Under the pieces are notes generated by a model, which saw only the letters and a list, made by a program, of their open reading frames with translations, made no database searches and was not told the origin of the DNA. Position numbers and translations under genes: made by a program. Positions 26,175-34,121 of a DNA stretch of 64,000 bases are shown piece by piece (position 1 is the first letter of the stretch; each line of letters opens with the position of its first letter). This DNA is from an uncultured Campylobacterota bacterium (lineage in GTDB: Bacteria > Campylobacterota > Campylobacteria > Campylobacterales > Sulfurovaceae). The stretch spans positions 353,292 to 417,291 of the forward strand of contig CAKZQQ010000006.1 of assembly GCA_937141405.1 (NCBI GenBank), given 5' to 3'.

Positions 26175-26263
26175 GATTTGTAACCCCTTGCGCAGCTATT
26201 TATGAGTTCTCTTGCAAAGCTACCACCTATAATGAGAAGATCATAATCATATGTTGTTTTCAT
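26159..26263 (-). pseudogene. Remnant of an FAD-dependent oxidoreductase gene
   Basis: A 34-codon frame starts at ATG 26263, overlaps the ABC1-kinase stop by 17 bp and ends inside the uppS start. It reads MKTTYDYDLLIIGGSFA, a clear start of a Rossmann FAD-binding fold (hydrophobic strand, GGSFA), and then at once RELINSCARGYKS, which looks like the end of a protein. Overlap with both neighbours suggests a once complete operon gene that lost its interior in frame-neutral fashion. Geranylgeranyl-reductase-like or TrxR-like oxidoreductases are both possible parents. Confidence 0.55.
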
Positions 26264-27542
26264 GATATTCTCGCATCAGTGATTTTACATATTGAGTATC
26301 GATGGTGCAGTCTAGTTTTTCAAATAGACTATAGTATCCAAGGAGTGTTCTATCTATAAAAAGATAATCTTGATGAAACTTGCTAAATGTAGTTTTGTAT
26401 CTCTCCTTGATATCCTTTGCGGTATCAAATCCATTCTTTGTAAATGTAAAATTATTTGTAAATTTATACCAGTCATTTTTTAGAACACCGATATAGATAT
26501 CTTCCATTGGTTTTATAACCTCAGTATAAAATTCTATGGCTTGGGGTGTATCATCTATCATTCCAATCTCTTTATAGATGTTTGTTATAAAATGATCATC
26601 TCTGTTTTCGATAAGGCTTATGTGAAGTTTGGTAAAAAGTTTTAAAAAATCATTATCGATCTTTTTGACACATCCAAAATCGATGATACCGAGTTTATTA
26701 TCCTCCATAAAGATAAAATTTGCAGGGTTAGGGTCTGCGTGGATTGTTTTATTTTTATAAAGATTTGCAAAGAAGTTATCAAAGATGAGTTGCGCATAGT
26801 GATTTCTCGATTCTAAATCCGGATTTTTAGAGATAAACGCAGCAAAACTATCTCCTTCTAGAAAAGATAAAGTGAGTATATTCGGTGCACAATAGTCTTC
26901 AAAAACCTTAGGTATGATTATCTGTTCTGATAAATTGTTTTCTCTGAAAAAATCTATATTTTTCGCCTCTTTCGTATAATCAAGTTCTTCTTCAAGCTTG
27001 TCGCTAAGCTCTTTTATGAGGTGGTCAATATTGTTTGATTTGGTGATTTTCATCAAGGCCAATTTTAGTAGTTTGATGTCATTTTGTATATTTGAGTTCA
27101 TGCCCGGGTATTGGACTTTGATAGCTACTTTTTCATCTCCTATTGCCCCTATGTGAACTTGTCCGATACTTGCACTCTTGTAAGCAGTGTCATCAAAACT
27201 ATCAAAAAGCTCTTCAGGATATTTTTGAAAGTTGTTTTTTATAATCTTTCTTATCAAAGCTCTGTTTATAGGCGGTATAGAGTCAAAACTTTTTTCAAGT
27301 TCATCGAGATAGTTTTTTGGTAGAAACGGCATGGTTATCGCTATTTGTTGCGCTACCTTTACACTTAAGCCTTTGAGCTGAGTGATGGCATCAAATACTG
27401 CTTTCAAGCTTTGTTGCGTCGATTGCTGTTTTGTGAGCAACTTTTGTGACAATAGAGATTTTGTGTGTGCTAAAGTGATTTTTGTTACGGCTTTTGTGAT
27501 CACAAGAGCTCTTTTTACGTTGGATGATTTTTCCATTTTCAT
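26247..27542 (-). CDS. ABC1/AarF-family atypical kinase
   Basis: A 431-residue UbiB/COQ8-like protein. It shows the A-rich nucleotide loop motif as YKSASIGQVHIGAI (about 113-126), VAIKVQYPGM with the Lys, the ABC1-specific LDYTKEAKN segment, the catalytic HADPNPANF (near 254) and IIDFGCVKKI metal loop. The N-terminal KxGQ-type motif is replaced by LSVKVAQQIA. Relatives support isoprenoid-lipid and quinone metabolism. Being next to uppS and an FAD-oxidoreductase remnant points to isoprenoid-lipid work. It overlaps the TetR gene by 4 bp. Confidence 0.85.
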   Translation of the reverse strand: MKMEKSSNVKRALVITKAVTKITLAHTKSLLSQKLLTKQQSTQQSLKAVFDAITQLKGLSVKVAQQIAITMPFLPKNYLDELEKSFDSIPPINRALIRKIIKNNFQKYPEELFDSFDDTAYKSASIGQVHIGAIGDEKVAIKVQYPGMNSNIQNDIKLLKLALMKITKSNNIDHLIKELSDKLEEELDYTKEAKNIDFFRENNLSEQIIIPKVFEDYCAPNILTLSFLEGDSFAAFISKNPDLESRNHYAQLIFDNFFANLYKNKTIHADPNPANFIFMEDNKLGIIDFGCVKKIDNDFLKLFTKLHISLIENRDDHFITNIYKEIGMIDDTPQAIEFYTEVIKPMEDIYIGVLKNDWYKFTNNFTFTKNGFDTAKDIKERYKTTFSKFHQDYLFIDRTLLGYYSLFEKLDCTIDTQYVKSLMREYHENNI

Positions 27543-28270
27543 ACCCCCTTGAGATCTTTTTTGATGACTTCAAGATTGAGTTGTTTTTTTGTAAATTCTT
27601 TCATACCTCTCTTGAGATGATTTTTTATAAAAAATAGTGTCAAGTTGGATACTTTAGAGAGTATTTTGGAGCTAAGTACGGACTCTGCTAAAGACATCGA
27701 GTGATCTATGAGTTGTGTCGTATTTTCAAAAGATTTGCTTTGATCTTTTGTCCAGTAAAAAACGATTGAGACAAAATAGTCCCAAAAAAGATGAGGCATA
27801 TACTCAAAGAACGGAGGTCTTTCTATCTCTTTTGCTTCTATAGCAACTTCTAACATCTGAGATATTATCTCAATAAAAAGTTGATTTGTGTTATAGAGAG
27901 AATTGATATTAAATGAAGATGTGTCAAAGACCATATCTGCTATCTCAAGAATAAACTCTCTATCTTCTAGATACAGTTCAAGCTCGGTGTCTATGAGTGT
28001 TTGTATTTGCTCTCTTAGGGTGTATGTATTGAAGTTTTCAATGGCAGTTATGATCTCAAATGCCTGAATGTGTTTATATTCAAGATAATCATAGAGTAGA
28101 TTTTCTTTTGACGGAAAGTAGTTGTAGATTGTAGGGTTACTAACGCCGGCATTAGATGCTATCTCTCTTAAAGAGGTATTCTTATACCCATTTTTTGTGA
28201 TAAGATCGACCGCACTTTGGATTATTTTAATTTTCGTTTTCTCTTTAGCTTCTTGTGATATTTTCATCAT
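27539..28270 (-). CDS. TetR-family transcriptional regulator
   Basis: A 243-residue regulator. The N-terminal HTH (about 10-55) has KIIQSAVDLITKNGYKNTSL, then REIASNAGVSNPTIYNYFPSKE, the TetR signature. The C-terminal ligand domain is long and unassigned. Being the first gene of the leftward run and translationally coupled (ATGA) to the ABC1-kinase gene, it probably controls its own operon. A good promoter lies at 28293-28320. A CTCC ribosome site complement precedes the start. Confidence 0.88.
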   Translation of the reverse strand: MMKISQEAKEKTKIKIIQSAVDLITKNGYKNTSLREIASNAGVSNPTIYNYFPSKENLLYDYLEYKHIQAFEIITAIENFNTYTLREQIQTLIDTELELYLEDREFILEIADMVFDTSSFNINSLYNTNQLFIEIISQMLEVAIEAKEIERPPFFEYMPHLFWDYFVSIVFYWTKDQSKSFENTTQLIDHSMSLAESVLSSKILSKVSNLTLFFIKNHLKRGMKEFTKKQLNLEVIKKDLKGV

Positions 28271-28292
28271 TTCCTCCTTTTATTTAACAAAC

Positions 28293-28320
28293 TATATAAT
28301 AAATAGGATTAAATTGTCAA
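28293..28320 (-). promoter_or_regulatory. Sigma-70 promoter of the TetR operon
   Basis: On the minus strand, TTGACA (28320-28315) is followed after 16 bp by TATATA (28298-28293), 22 bp upstream of the TetR ATG. A near palindrome, ACTATATAATA ... TATATTATAGT (28291-28334), spans this promoter and is a candidate autoregulatory operator. Confidence 0.6.
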
Positions 28321-28442
28321 GTATATTATAGTAAATTAATAAAAATATGGGAATTTTTCTAAATATGATCTAAAATAGGTATTTATTTTTTTGTCGATTT
28401 CGCACTTTTTATGCAGTTTCTTTAGAAAAAGCATTATACTCG

Positions 28443-28605
28443 TATGACAGATTATTGTATTGTGGATTCCTGCCTTCACAGGAATACTGAAAGTAGATTA
28501 TATCTCTATAAGATGATTTGGTATCTCATTGCTTACCTTATCTTTTTTAGGAAACTCTTTTTTGAGTATCTCGCCTATAGCTTTTATGGCGCGCTCATAT
28601 CCTCT
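28443..28605. repeat. Parent copy of the duplicated TPM 3' end and hairpin
   Basis: Contains the hairpin ATTCCTG...CAGGAAT and the last codons of the TPM gene. It is the better-preserved copy of the sequence at 20781-20935, in direct orientation. Together the two copies bracket the 7.5 kb block from the 68-residue ORF to the TetR gene. Confidence 0.75.
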
Positions 28606-29109
28606 TTCAAAATCATCCTCTTTGACATCGGCAGTAAATCTATCGACGATATTTTGCCAGATATCATTTGAGAGTTTTTTGCTGATGCCGCTATCGACAA
28701 CGATCTCGACATAGTGCTCAAACTTGCTCACAAAGAGCATAACGGCTTGATCATTTGAGGTTTCGTGAAGTCCTAAGATTAAGAAGCTCTCCTTTGCTTT
28801 CGCAGAAGCGCGTTCGCGTAATAATTTTTTTGGCACAAGGAGATATTGGATATAAGGAACATTGAGAACTGTTGAGAGGACGACAAAAAATACCACTTGG
28901 ATCTCGACAAGATCAAGTGCGTTGATATCATTGTAAAAGAAAAGGATGCCAATAGCAAGCAGTAGGGTTGTAATGCTTGCCGTCATTATGGAGATGATGC
29001 CGTATTCACTGCTCTTGCCCGTGATGACTGCTACAAGTTCGCTTGAGCTTGTTTTTTCCACATCGGTTATCGCTTTGTCTATATTTGCTTTTATCTTTTT
29101 ATCTACCAT
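28498..29109 (-). CDS. TPM-domain membrane protein
   Basis: A 203-residue protein from ATG 29109, which shares its A with the upstream TAA stop. A TTG two codons earlier is less likely. It has the TPM (TLP18.3/Psb32/MOLO-1) pattern: IDKAITDVEKTSSSELVAVI, two membrane helices in the middle (about 40-100), then RASAKAKESFLILGLHET and EIVVDSGISKKL. TPM proteins of this two-helix form are membrane-linked with unknown action. It forms an operon with a second TPM protein and LemA. Its 3' end is the duplicated segment. Confidence 0.82.
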   Translation of the reverse strand: MVDKKIKANIDKAITDVEKTSSSELVAVITGKSSEYGIISIMTASITTLLLAIGILFFYNDINALDLVEIQVVFFVVLSTVLNVPYIQYLLVPKKLLRERASAKAKESFLILGLHETSNDQAVMLFVSKFEHYVEIVVDSGISKKLSNDIWQNIVDRFTADVKEDDFERGYERAIKAIGEILKKEFPKKDKVSNEIPNHLIEI

Positions 29110-29972
29110 TACCAATTCCCACTTGCGCCGCCACCACCGAAACTGCCGCCGCCTCCACTAAATCCACCACCACTGCTAAATCCGCCGCCGCCGCTGTAAC
29201 CGCTATATGATCCGCCACTACCGCTATTTTCATAGACTGTCGGGTCTGCAAAAAGCATAGAAACAAAAACGATGATACTAAGCATAATACTCAGCAACAA
29301 GATAGAGAACATCACCCATGTAAAAAACCCTACAAATCCACTCAAAACAAGTGCGGGGATGATATTGTTTACATCAAATTTATTTTTTTTGCCAAAAACA
29401 GGCCCTGCTATAAAAACAAATAGAAAGATAAGTGGCATGATGAGATCGCTAAACTTGAAGCTCTTACTACTGCTTTCGACTTCATAAGGGACATATTCAC
29501 CCTTGATAGCACTTATGATAGCACCTACTCCAAGCTTTGTGCCACCAAAATAGTCTCCCTCTTTAAAATAGGGGAGTATCCTCTGATCTATGATACTCTT
29601 TGCCGTAGCATCAGGAAGAGCACCCTCTAATCCATAGCCGACCTCGATAGATACTTTTCGTTCATTGGGTGCGATGATGAGAAGCACACCGTTATTTTTA
29701 TCTTTTTGACCGATACCCCAAGCTCTACCAAGCTCCAAGCCGTAATCTCTTATATCATACCCATCAAGGCTTTTGAGCGTGACGACGACTACCTGATTGG
29801 ATGTGTTGTTTTCATGATTTTCAAGCACACTTTCAAGTTCTGCCTTTTGTGCTGCGGAGAAGAGCGTAGCCTCATCAACGACTCGCGATGTAAGCTCAGG
29901 AAAGGCAGGCTGGGCATTTAAGAGCGTAAAAGCTAAAAGTGCAAAGCCAAGGAGGTATCTAAAGAGCGGCAT
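29109..29972 (-). CDS. YgcG-type TPM-domain protein with glycine-rich tail
   Basis: A 287-residue protein. Signal peptide (1-20, ending LLNAQPA), TPM domain (about 25-150) with RVVDEATLF, NNTSNQVVVVTLKSLDGYDI and the KVSIEVGYGLEGALPDATA block. Two or three membrane helices follow (170-235), and the tail is Gly/Ser-rich (GGSYSGYSGGGGFSSGGG). This form is regularly encoded next to lemA and is thought to act in the envelope. Spacing of 5 bp to lemA supports one transcript. Confidence 0.88.
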   Translation of the reverse strand: MPLFRYLLGFALLAFTLLNAQPAFPELTSRVVDEATLFSAAQKAELESVLENHENNTSNQVVVVTLKSLDGYDIRDYGLELGRAWGIGQKDKNNGVLLIIAPNERKVSIEVGYGLEGALPDATAKSIIDQRILPYFKEGDYFGGTKLGVGAIISAIKGEYVPYEVESSSKSFKFSDLIMPLIFLFVFIAGPVFGKKNKFDVNNIIPALVLSGFVGFFTWVMFSILLLSIMLSIIVFVSMLFADPTVYENSGSGGSYSGYSGGGGFSSGGGFSGGGGSFGGGGASGNW

Positions 29973-29977
29973 TATTA

Positions 29978-30568
29978 TTAAAACGCCACTTCAGGATTTT
30001 TCTGCTCAGCCGGTGTTGCGGTAAATGTCTGCTTGATCTCAGCTTCAGGATAGAGCAGTGCTGCCACCCATTTGCCAGGGATTGTACGAAGCTCTACATT
30101 GTAGTCTTTCACAGCCTTGATGTAGTCTTTTCTGGCAACTGCGATTCTATTTTCCGTGCCTTCAAGTTGTGCTTGAAGGTTGATAAAATTTTGATTTGCT
30201 TTAAGATCAGGATAGTTCTCGGAAACCGCTAGCAATCTTGAGAGTGCACTACTGAGTGAATCTTGCGCATTTTGAAACATCTCAAGCGCTTTTGGATCAT
30301 TGAGCATCTCAGGCGTAAGTGTGATTTGCCCCACTTTTGCTCGTGCTTCAGTTACCTGGGTAAAGACCTCTTTTTCATGCGAAGCATATCCTTTAACCGT
30401 TGCAACAAGATTTGGGATGAGATCCGCTCTTCTTTTGTATTGGTTATCTACTTGTGCCCATGCAGCATTGAGTGCTTCATCAAGTTTTGGGACATTGTTG
30501 ATCCTAGGAAGGATAAGAATAGCAGCAATAATGATTAAAACACCTAATACGCTTAAAAAACTTTTCAT
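29978..30568 (-). CDS. lemA: LemA family protein
   Basis: A 196-residue protein with an N-terminal signal anchor (4-22) and the long helical LemA domain: NAAWAQVDNQYKRRADLIPNL, TVKGYASHEKEV and the NYPDLKAN..F..L..L.GTENRIAVAR block. LemA proteins are membrane-anchored with a helical periplasmic or outer domain; function is undefined. First gene of the lemA-TPM-TPM set, divergent from the 86-residue acidic protein gene. Confidence 0.9.
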   Translation of the reverse strand: MKSFLSVLGVLIIIAAILILPRINNVPKLDEALNAAWAQVDNQYKRRADLIPNLVATVKGYASHEKEVFTQVTEARAKVGQITLTPEMLNDPKALEMFQNAQDSLSSALSRLLAVSENYPDLKANQNFINLQAQLEGTENRIAVARKDYIKAVKDYNVELRTIPGKWVAALLYPEAEIKQTFTATPAEQKNPEVAF

Positions 30569-30623
30569 AGTTATTCCACCTTGTTTATTTTTGGTTTTTA
30601 TTATAGCAAAAAAGATATTTTTA

Positions 30624-30653
30624 TTGCATTCGTGGCACGCTATAGGATATAAT
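30624..30653 (+). promoter_or_regulatory. Promoter of the small acidic protein gene
   Basis: TTGCAT (30624-30629), an 18 bp spacer and TATAAT (30648-30653), ending 28 bp before the ATG at 30682. A ribosome site AAGGAGGGCG lies between. Confidence 0.6.
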
Positions 30654-30681
30654 AGAGATATATGATTATAAGGAGGGCGAA

Positions 30682-30942
30682 ATGAAAAAAGAGAAATTAG
30701 AATTACTATTAAAAGATGAGATTTTGCCGGATCTCGAAGTGGCTATAGACGAGCTCTTTGATGAGATTGGCAAAAGCGATAGCGCATCGCCCGAACAACA
30801 GGATGATCTCGAAGAGTTGCGGGATATGCGCTCAGAATGCTTTGCTATCCTTGAAGAACTTAACAGGGATGAGATAGAAGAAGATGAGATAGAAGCGCTT
30901 TATAACGAACTCATAGGTTTAAAAAGCGGAGAGTTAGAGTAG
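30682..30942 (+). CDS. Small acidic uncharacterised protein
   Basis: An 86-residue strongly acidic helical protein (KLELLLKDEILPDLEVAIDE at the N-terminus; EIEEDEIEALYNEL near the end) without Cys or membrane segments. It has its own promoter and a strong ribosome site, so it is likely real. The coiled-coil-like heptads suggest a protein-protein role. Its last 9 bp overlap the end of the convergent cca gene. No family is recognised. Confidence 0.6.
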   Translation: MKKEKLELLLKDEILPDLEVAIDELFDEIGKSDSASPEQQDDLEELRDMRSECFAILEELNRDEIEEDEIEALYNELIGLKSGELE

Positions 30943-32310
30943 GTTTGTCTCTGCCCACTTGATAGCTTGGGCATGTGAGTTAAATTTACCCTCAAGTTGT
31001 GCCTCATAAGCTTTTTCTAAAAGTGTCTTAAATCTTTCCGAGGGTGTTACCCCCAAACCAATCAAATCCTTTCCTCGTAAGAGTGGCGTGAGCGCCTCTT
31101 TTAAGACTTCCAACTCTTTTGCTTTTGCCTCCAGCCAATCTCCTGCTTTGTACTCTTTTCTCAAGGCTTCAGGGGTTGTTCTAGCAAAAAAATCAGCGCG
31201 TGCAAGCGTGAGTAGATCTTCTATAGAGACTTTTGTTGCAAGTTTTTTGATAGCCTTATCTTTTGCGTCGTTCTTATAAAACTGCGAAGGAGCGAGATGG
31301 TATCGGATAAGGGGCTCTATGGATGCAGGAAGCTCTTTATCGTTGGTGAGTCTACCTAGGAGCGCATACATAGGTTGCACACCTGCTTCTTCATGCCCGA
31401 TAGCTGAGATCTTCTCTTTGGTTATCTGCGTATGTGTAGCTTTGCCGAGATCATGACAGAGTGCAGCAAACATCAGCATCGTATCTTTTTTAGTAACGCC
31501 TGTTTTGAGTACACTCATCTCATCAATGCACATCATTGTGTGTCGCCATACATCCCCCTCGGGATGCCACTTTTGATCTTGTGGGGTATCGATGATGGCG
31601 GTGAGTTCAGGGAAATATCTCAAGATGCCAAAAGAGCGCATAAGCTCAAAACCGATTGAGGGTTTTTTGGCAAGTAGGAGCAGTTTTTTAAACTCCTCAT
31701 AGATACGCTCTTTTGGTAAGAAGTCAAGCATATTTTGTGCAACCATCATCTTGCAGAGCTCTTGTGTCTGCGGGCCGATAGTCAGCTCAAATCTTGCTGC
31801 AAACTGCACGGCTCTATAGACGCGAAGCGGATCCTCGATAAAGGTACTTTTGTCGATATGTTTGAGTATCTTTTCTCTCAAATCTCGGCGCCCGTTAAAG
31901 GGGTCGATATACTCTTGTGCTTCTATATCATACCCTATGGCATTGATCGTAAAATCTCTTCTTGAAAATGCCTCTTCATAGGCAAGATGGGCAAAAGTTT
32001 CAACGCTAAAATCTGTATGTTTATCGCCTATTTTACGCTCTTTTCTAGGCAGGGAAAAATCATACTCAAAACCATCTTTTTGAAGTTTCGCCACCCCGAA
32101 GCTTTTGCCGACAACATTGAGCTCACCAAACTCTTCCAAAAGAGCTTGAAGCTGCTCAAAATTTGCGATACCATATATCTCAACATCATAATCTTTTGTA
32201 GGATGCCCCAAGATATGATCTCGCACACAGCCACCTATTAGAATCGCTTTTGCATTATGCACTTTTAATTTTTCGGATATCTGCTCTAGAAGAGGAGGAT
32301 ACTCCATCAT
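30934..32310 (-). CDS. cca: CCA-adding tRNA nucleotidyltransferase with HD domain
   Basis: A 458-residue protein. The nucleotidyltransferase head has ILIGGCVRDHILGHPTKDYD (about 20-40) with the catalytic D-x-E pair YDVEIYG, then the RRDFTINAIGYD motif and the DPLRVYRAVQFAARF block. A C-terminal HD domain has LCHDLGKATHT (about 285). It adds or repairs the CCA end of tRNAs. Class could also be poly(A) polymerase, but the layout fits bacterial CCA enzymes. 2 bp after glmS on the same strand. Confidence 0.88.
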   Translation of the reverse strand: MMEYPPLLEQISEKLKVHNAKAILIGGCVRDHILGHPTKDYDVEIYGIANFEQLQALLEEFGELNVVGKSFGVAKLQKDGFEYDFSLPRKERKIGDKHTDFSVETFAHLAYEEAFSRRDFTINAIGYDIEAQEYIDPFNGRRDLREKILKHIDKSTFIEDPLRVYRAVQFAARFELTIGPQTQELCKMMVAQNMLDFLPKERIYEEFKKLLLLAKKPSIGFELMRSFGILRYFPELTAIIDTPQDQKWHPEGDVWRHTMMCIDEMSVLKTGVTKKDTMLMFAALCHDLGKATHTQITKEKISAIGHEEAGVQPMYALLGRLTNDKELPASIEPLIRYHLAPSQFYKNDAKDKAIKKLATKVSIEDLLTLARADFFARTTPEALRKEYKAGDWLEAKAKELEVLKEALTPLLRGKDLIGLGVTPSERFKTLLEKAYEAQLEGKFNSHAQAIKWAETNLL

Positions 32311-32312
32311 AG

Positions 32313-34121
32313 CTATTCTACGGTAACGCTTTTTGCAAGATTTCTCGGCATATCAACATCGTTACCGAGTCTGATAGATATCTCGAGTGCTAAAAGTTGC
32401 GTGATAACCATCATCTCAAAAAACTCAATCATCGGATGGGCATCATACCGTGTCAATATAAAATCATCTGCAAGATCAAAGGCACACGGAGAGATAGCAA
32501 GTATAGTCGAATCTCTTGCACTAAGCTCTTCGACATTGCTTTTGATTTTTTCATAATGTAAGCTACGAGGCATAAGCGCGATAGTAAAAAGCTTACTATC
32601 AGCAAGAGCGATGGGACCGTGTTTCATCTCGCCCGCAGGGTACCCTTCCGCGTGTAGATAGCTGATCTCTTTGAGTTTGAGTGCCCCCTCAAGAGCTAGC
32701 GGATAGAAAAGATCACGCCCGATGTAAAAAAAGCCGTGACCATGCAAGTAGCGCTTTGAGAGTCTATGAATCTTCTCGTGCAATCCATCAGGGATAAGGA
32801 GTGCTTTTGGGATGTGGAGCATCGCATCTTTTTCGCTCTTGGCGATCTTCGCATCAATCGTTCCTTTGATCTTGCCGATAAAAAGAGAGAGCATCCAAAG
32901 CACCATCGTTTGTGTGGCAAATGCTTTTGTGCTCGCCACCCCTTTTTCTATGCCTGCTCGAGTGAGGATCGATCTATCGCTTGTGCGAACGATTGAGGAG
33001 TTATCGACATTGCAAATTGCTAAAGCTTTTAAACCGCTTTTTTTTGCCATCTTAAGCGCTTCAAGAGTATCGGCCGTCTCGCCGCTTTGGCTGATGACGA
33101 TAAAGAGTGTGTTTTTACTTAAAAGCGGCTCTTTGTATCGAAACTCTGAGGCGATCTCGACAGAACAAGGAATCTTAGCGAGTCGCTCAAAGAGATAGTT
33201 GCTCGCAAGTGCAGAGTGATAGCTTGTACCGCACGCGCATATCTTGATATTGTCAATCCCCTCTAAAAATGCCTCATCGATCTCTTCAAAATCGATACCC
33301 TCATCTTTGAGTCTTCCCATCATGGTTTCGCTCATGACTCTACTTTGCTCGTAAATCTCTTTTTCCATAAAAAATCTATAGCCATCTTTTTGTGCTTGCG
33401 TTTTATCAAGAGCAAGCGCTTTTTTCTGGAAGCTTTTCTCTCCATCTCTGTTATAGAGTGTCACCTTGCCTTCCTTGATGAAACCGTACTCTCCATCTTC
33501 AAGATAGTAGACCTCTTTTGCTTTGCCGATGATAGGCGTATCTGAAGAGGCAAAATATATCTCATCACCATCAAAACCGATCAAAAGTGGCGAGCCGTTT
33601 TTGGCAAAAAATATAGTATCGGGGGCAACTTCACTGATGAGCAATACGGCATACGCACCCTCAAGTGTTGTGATAGTCTCTTCAAAAGAGGAGAATGCTT
33701 CTTGAGCTTTGGAGTAGTTTTGCTCGAAGAGATGGACGATAACTTCTGTGTCTGTTTGACTTAAAAAGTTGACGCCGTTCTTTTGGAGTCCTTGTTTGAT
33801 CTCTTGGTAATTTTCAATGATGCCATTATGGACGACGAAGCTGTATTGTCCTAAATGCGGATGTGCGTTCAGTTCGGTTGGCTTGCCATGCGTTGCCCAT
33901 CTCGTATGGCCTATGCTGACACCAAATCCACTGCTTGTGTAGTTTTTTGTCTTCTCTTGGAGATTTTTGAGTTTGCCGACTGCTTTGAAACTTGTGAGTT
34001 TATCATTGTCTATGACGGCGATGCCGGCACTATCGTATCCACGATATTCAAGCTCGCTCAAGCCCTCTAAAAGTATCTCTTTTTTCTCTTTAGGTCCGAC
34101 ATATCCAACTATACCACACAT
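32313..34121 (-). CDS. glmS: Glutamine-fructose-6-phosphate aminotransferase
   Basis: A 602-residue enzyme starting MCGIVGYVG, with Cys2 (after Met removal Cys1) as the glutaminase nucleophile. The N-terminal Ntn-amidotransferase half includes GHTRWATHG and HNGIIENY. Two SIS domains follow (about 280-600) with CGTSYHSAL and SQSGETADT, ending in RNLAKSVTVE. It makes glucosamine 6-phosphate for peptidoglycan and LPS. It abuts glnD without a gap (glnD stop 34122, glmS start 34121). I see no glmS ribozyme, as expected outside Gram-positives. Confidence 0.96.
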   Translation of the reverse strand: MCGIVGYVGPKEKKEILLEGLSELEYRGYDSAGIAVIDNDKLTSFKAVGKLKNLQEKTKNYTSSGFGVSIGHTRWATHGKPTELNAHPHLGQYSFVVHNGIIENYQEIKQGLQKNGVNFLSQTDTEVIVHLFEQNYSKAQEAFSSFEETITTLEGAYAVLLISEVAPDTIFFAKNGSPLLIGFDGDEIYFASSDTPIIGKAKEVYYLEDGEYGFIKEGKVTLYNRDGEKSFQKKALALDKTQAQKDGYRFFMEKEIYEQSRVMSETMMGRLKDEGIDFEEIDEAFLEGIDNIKICACGTSYHSALASNYLFERLAKIPCSVEIASEFRYKEPLLSKNTLFIVISQSGETADTLEALKMAKKSGLKALAICNVDNSSIVRTSDRSILTRAGIEKGVASTKAFATQTMVLWMLSLFIGKIKGTIDAKIAKSEKDAMLHIPKALLIPDGLHEKIHRLSKRYLHGHGFFYIGRDLFYPLALEGALKLKEISYLHAEGYPAGEMKHGPIALADSKLFTIALMPRSLHYEKIKSNVEELSARDSTILAISPCAFDLADDFILTRYDAHPMIEFFEMMVITQLLALEISIRLGNDVDMPRNLAKSVTVE

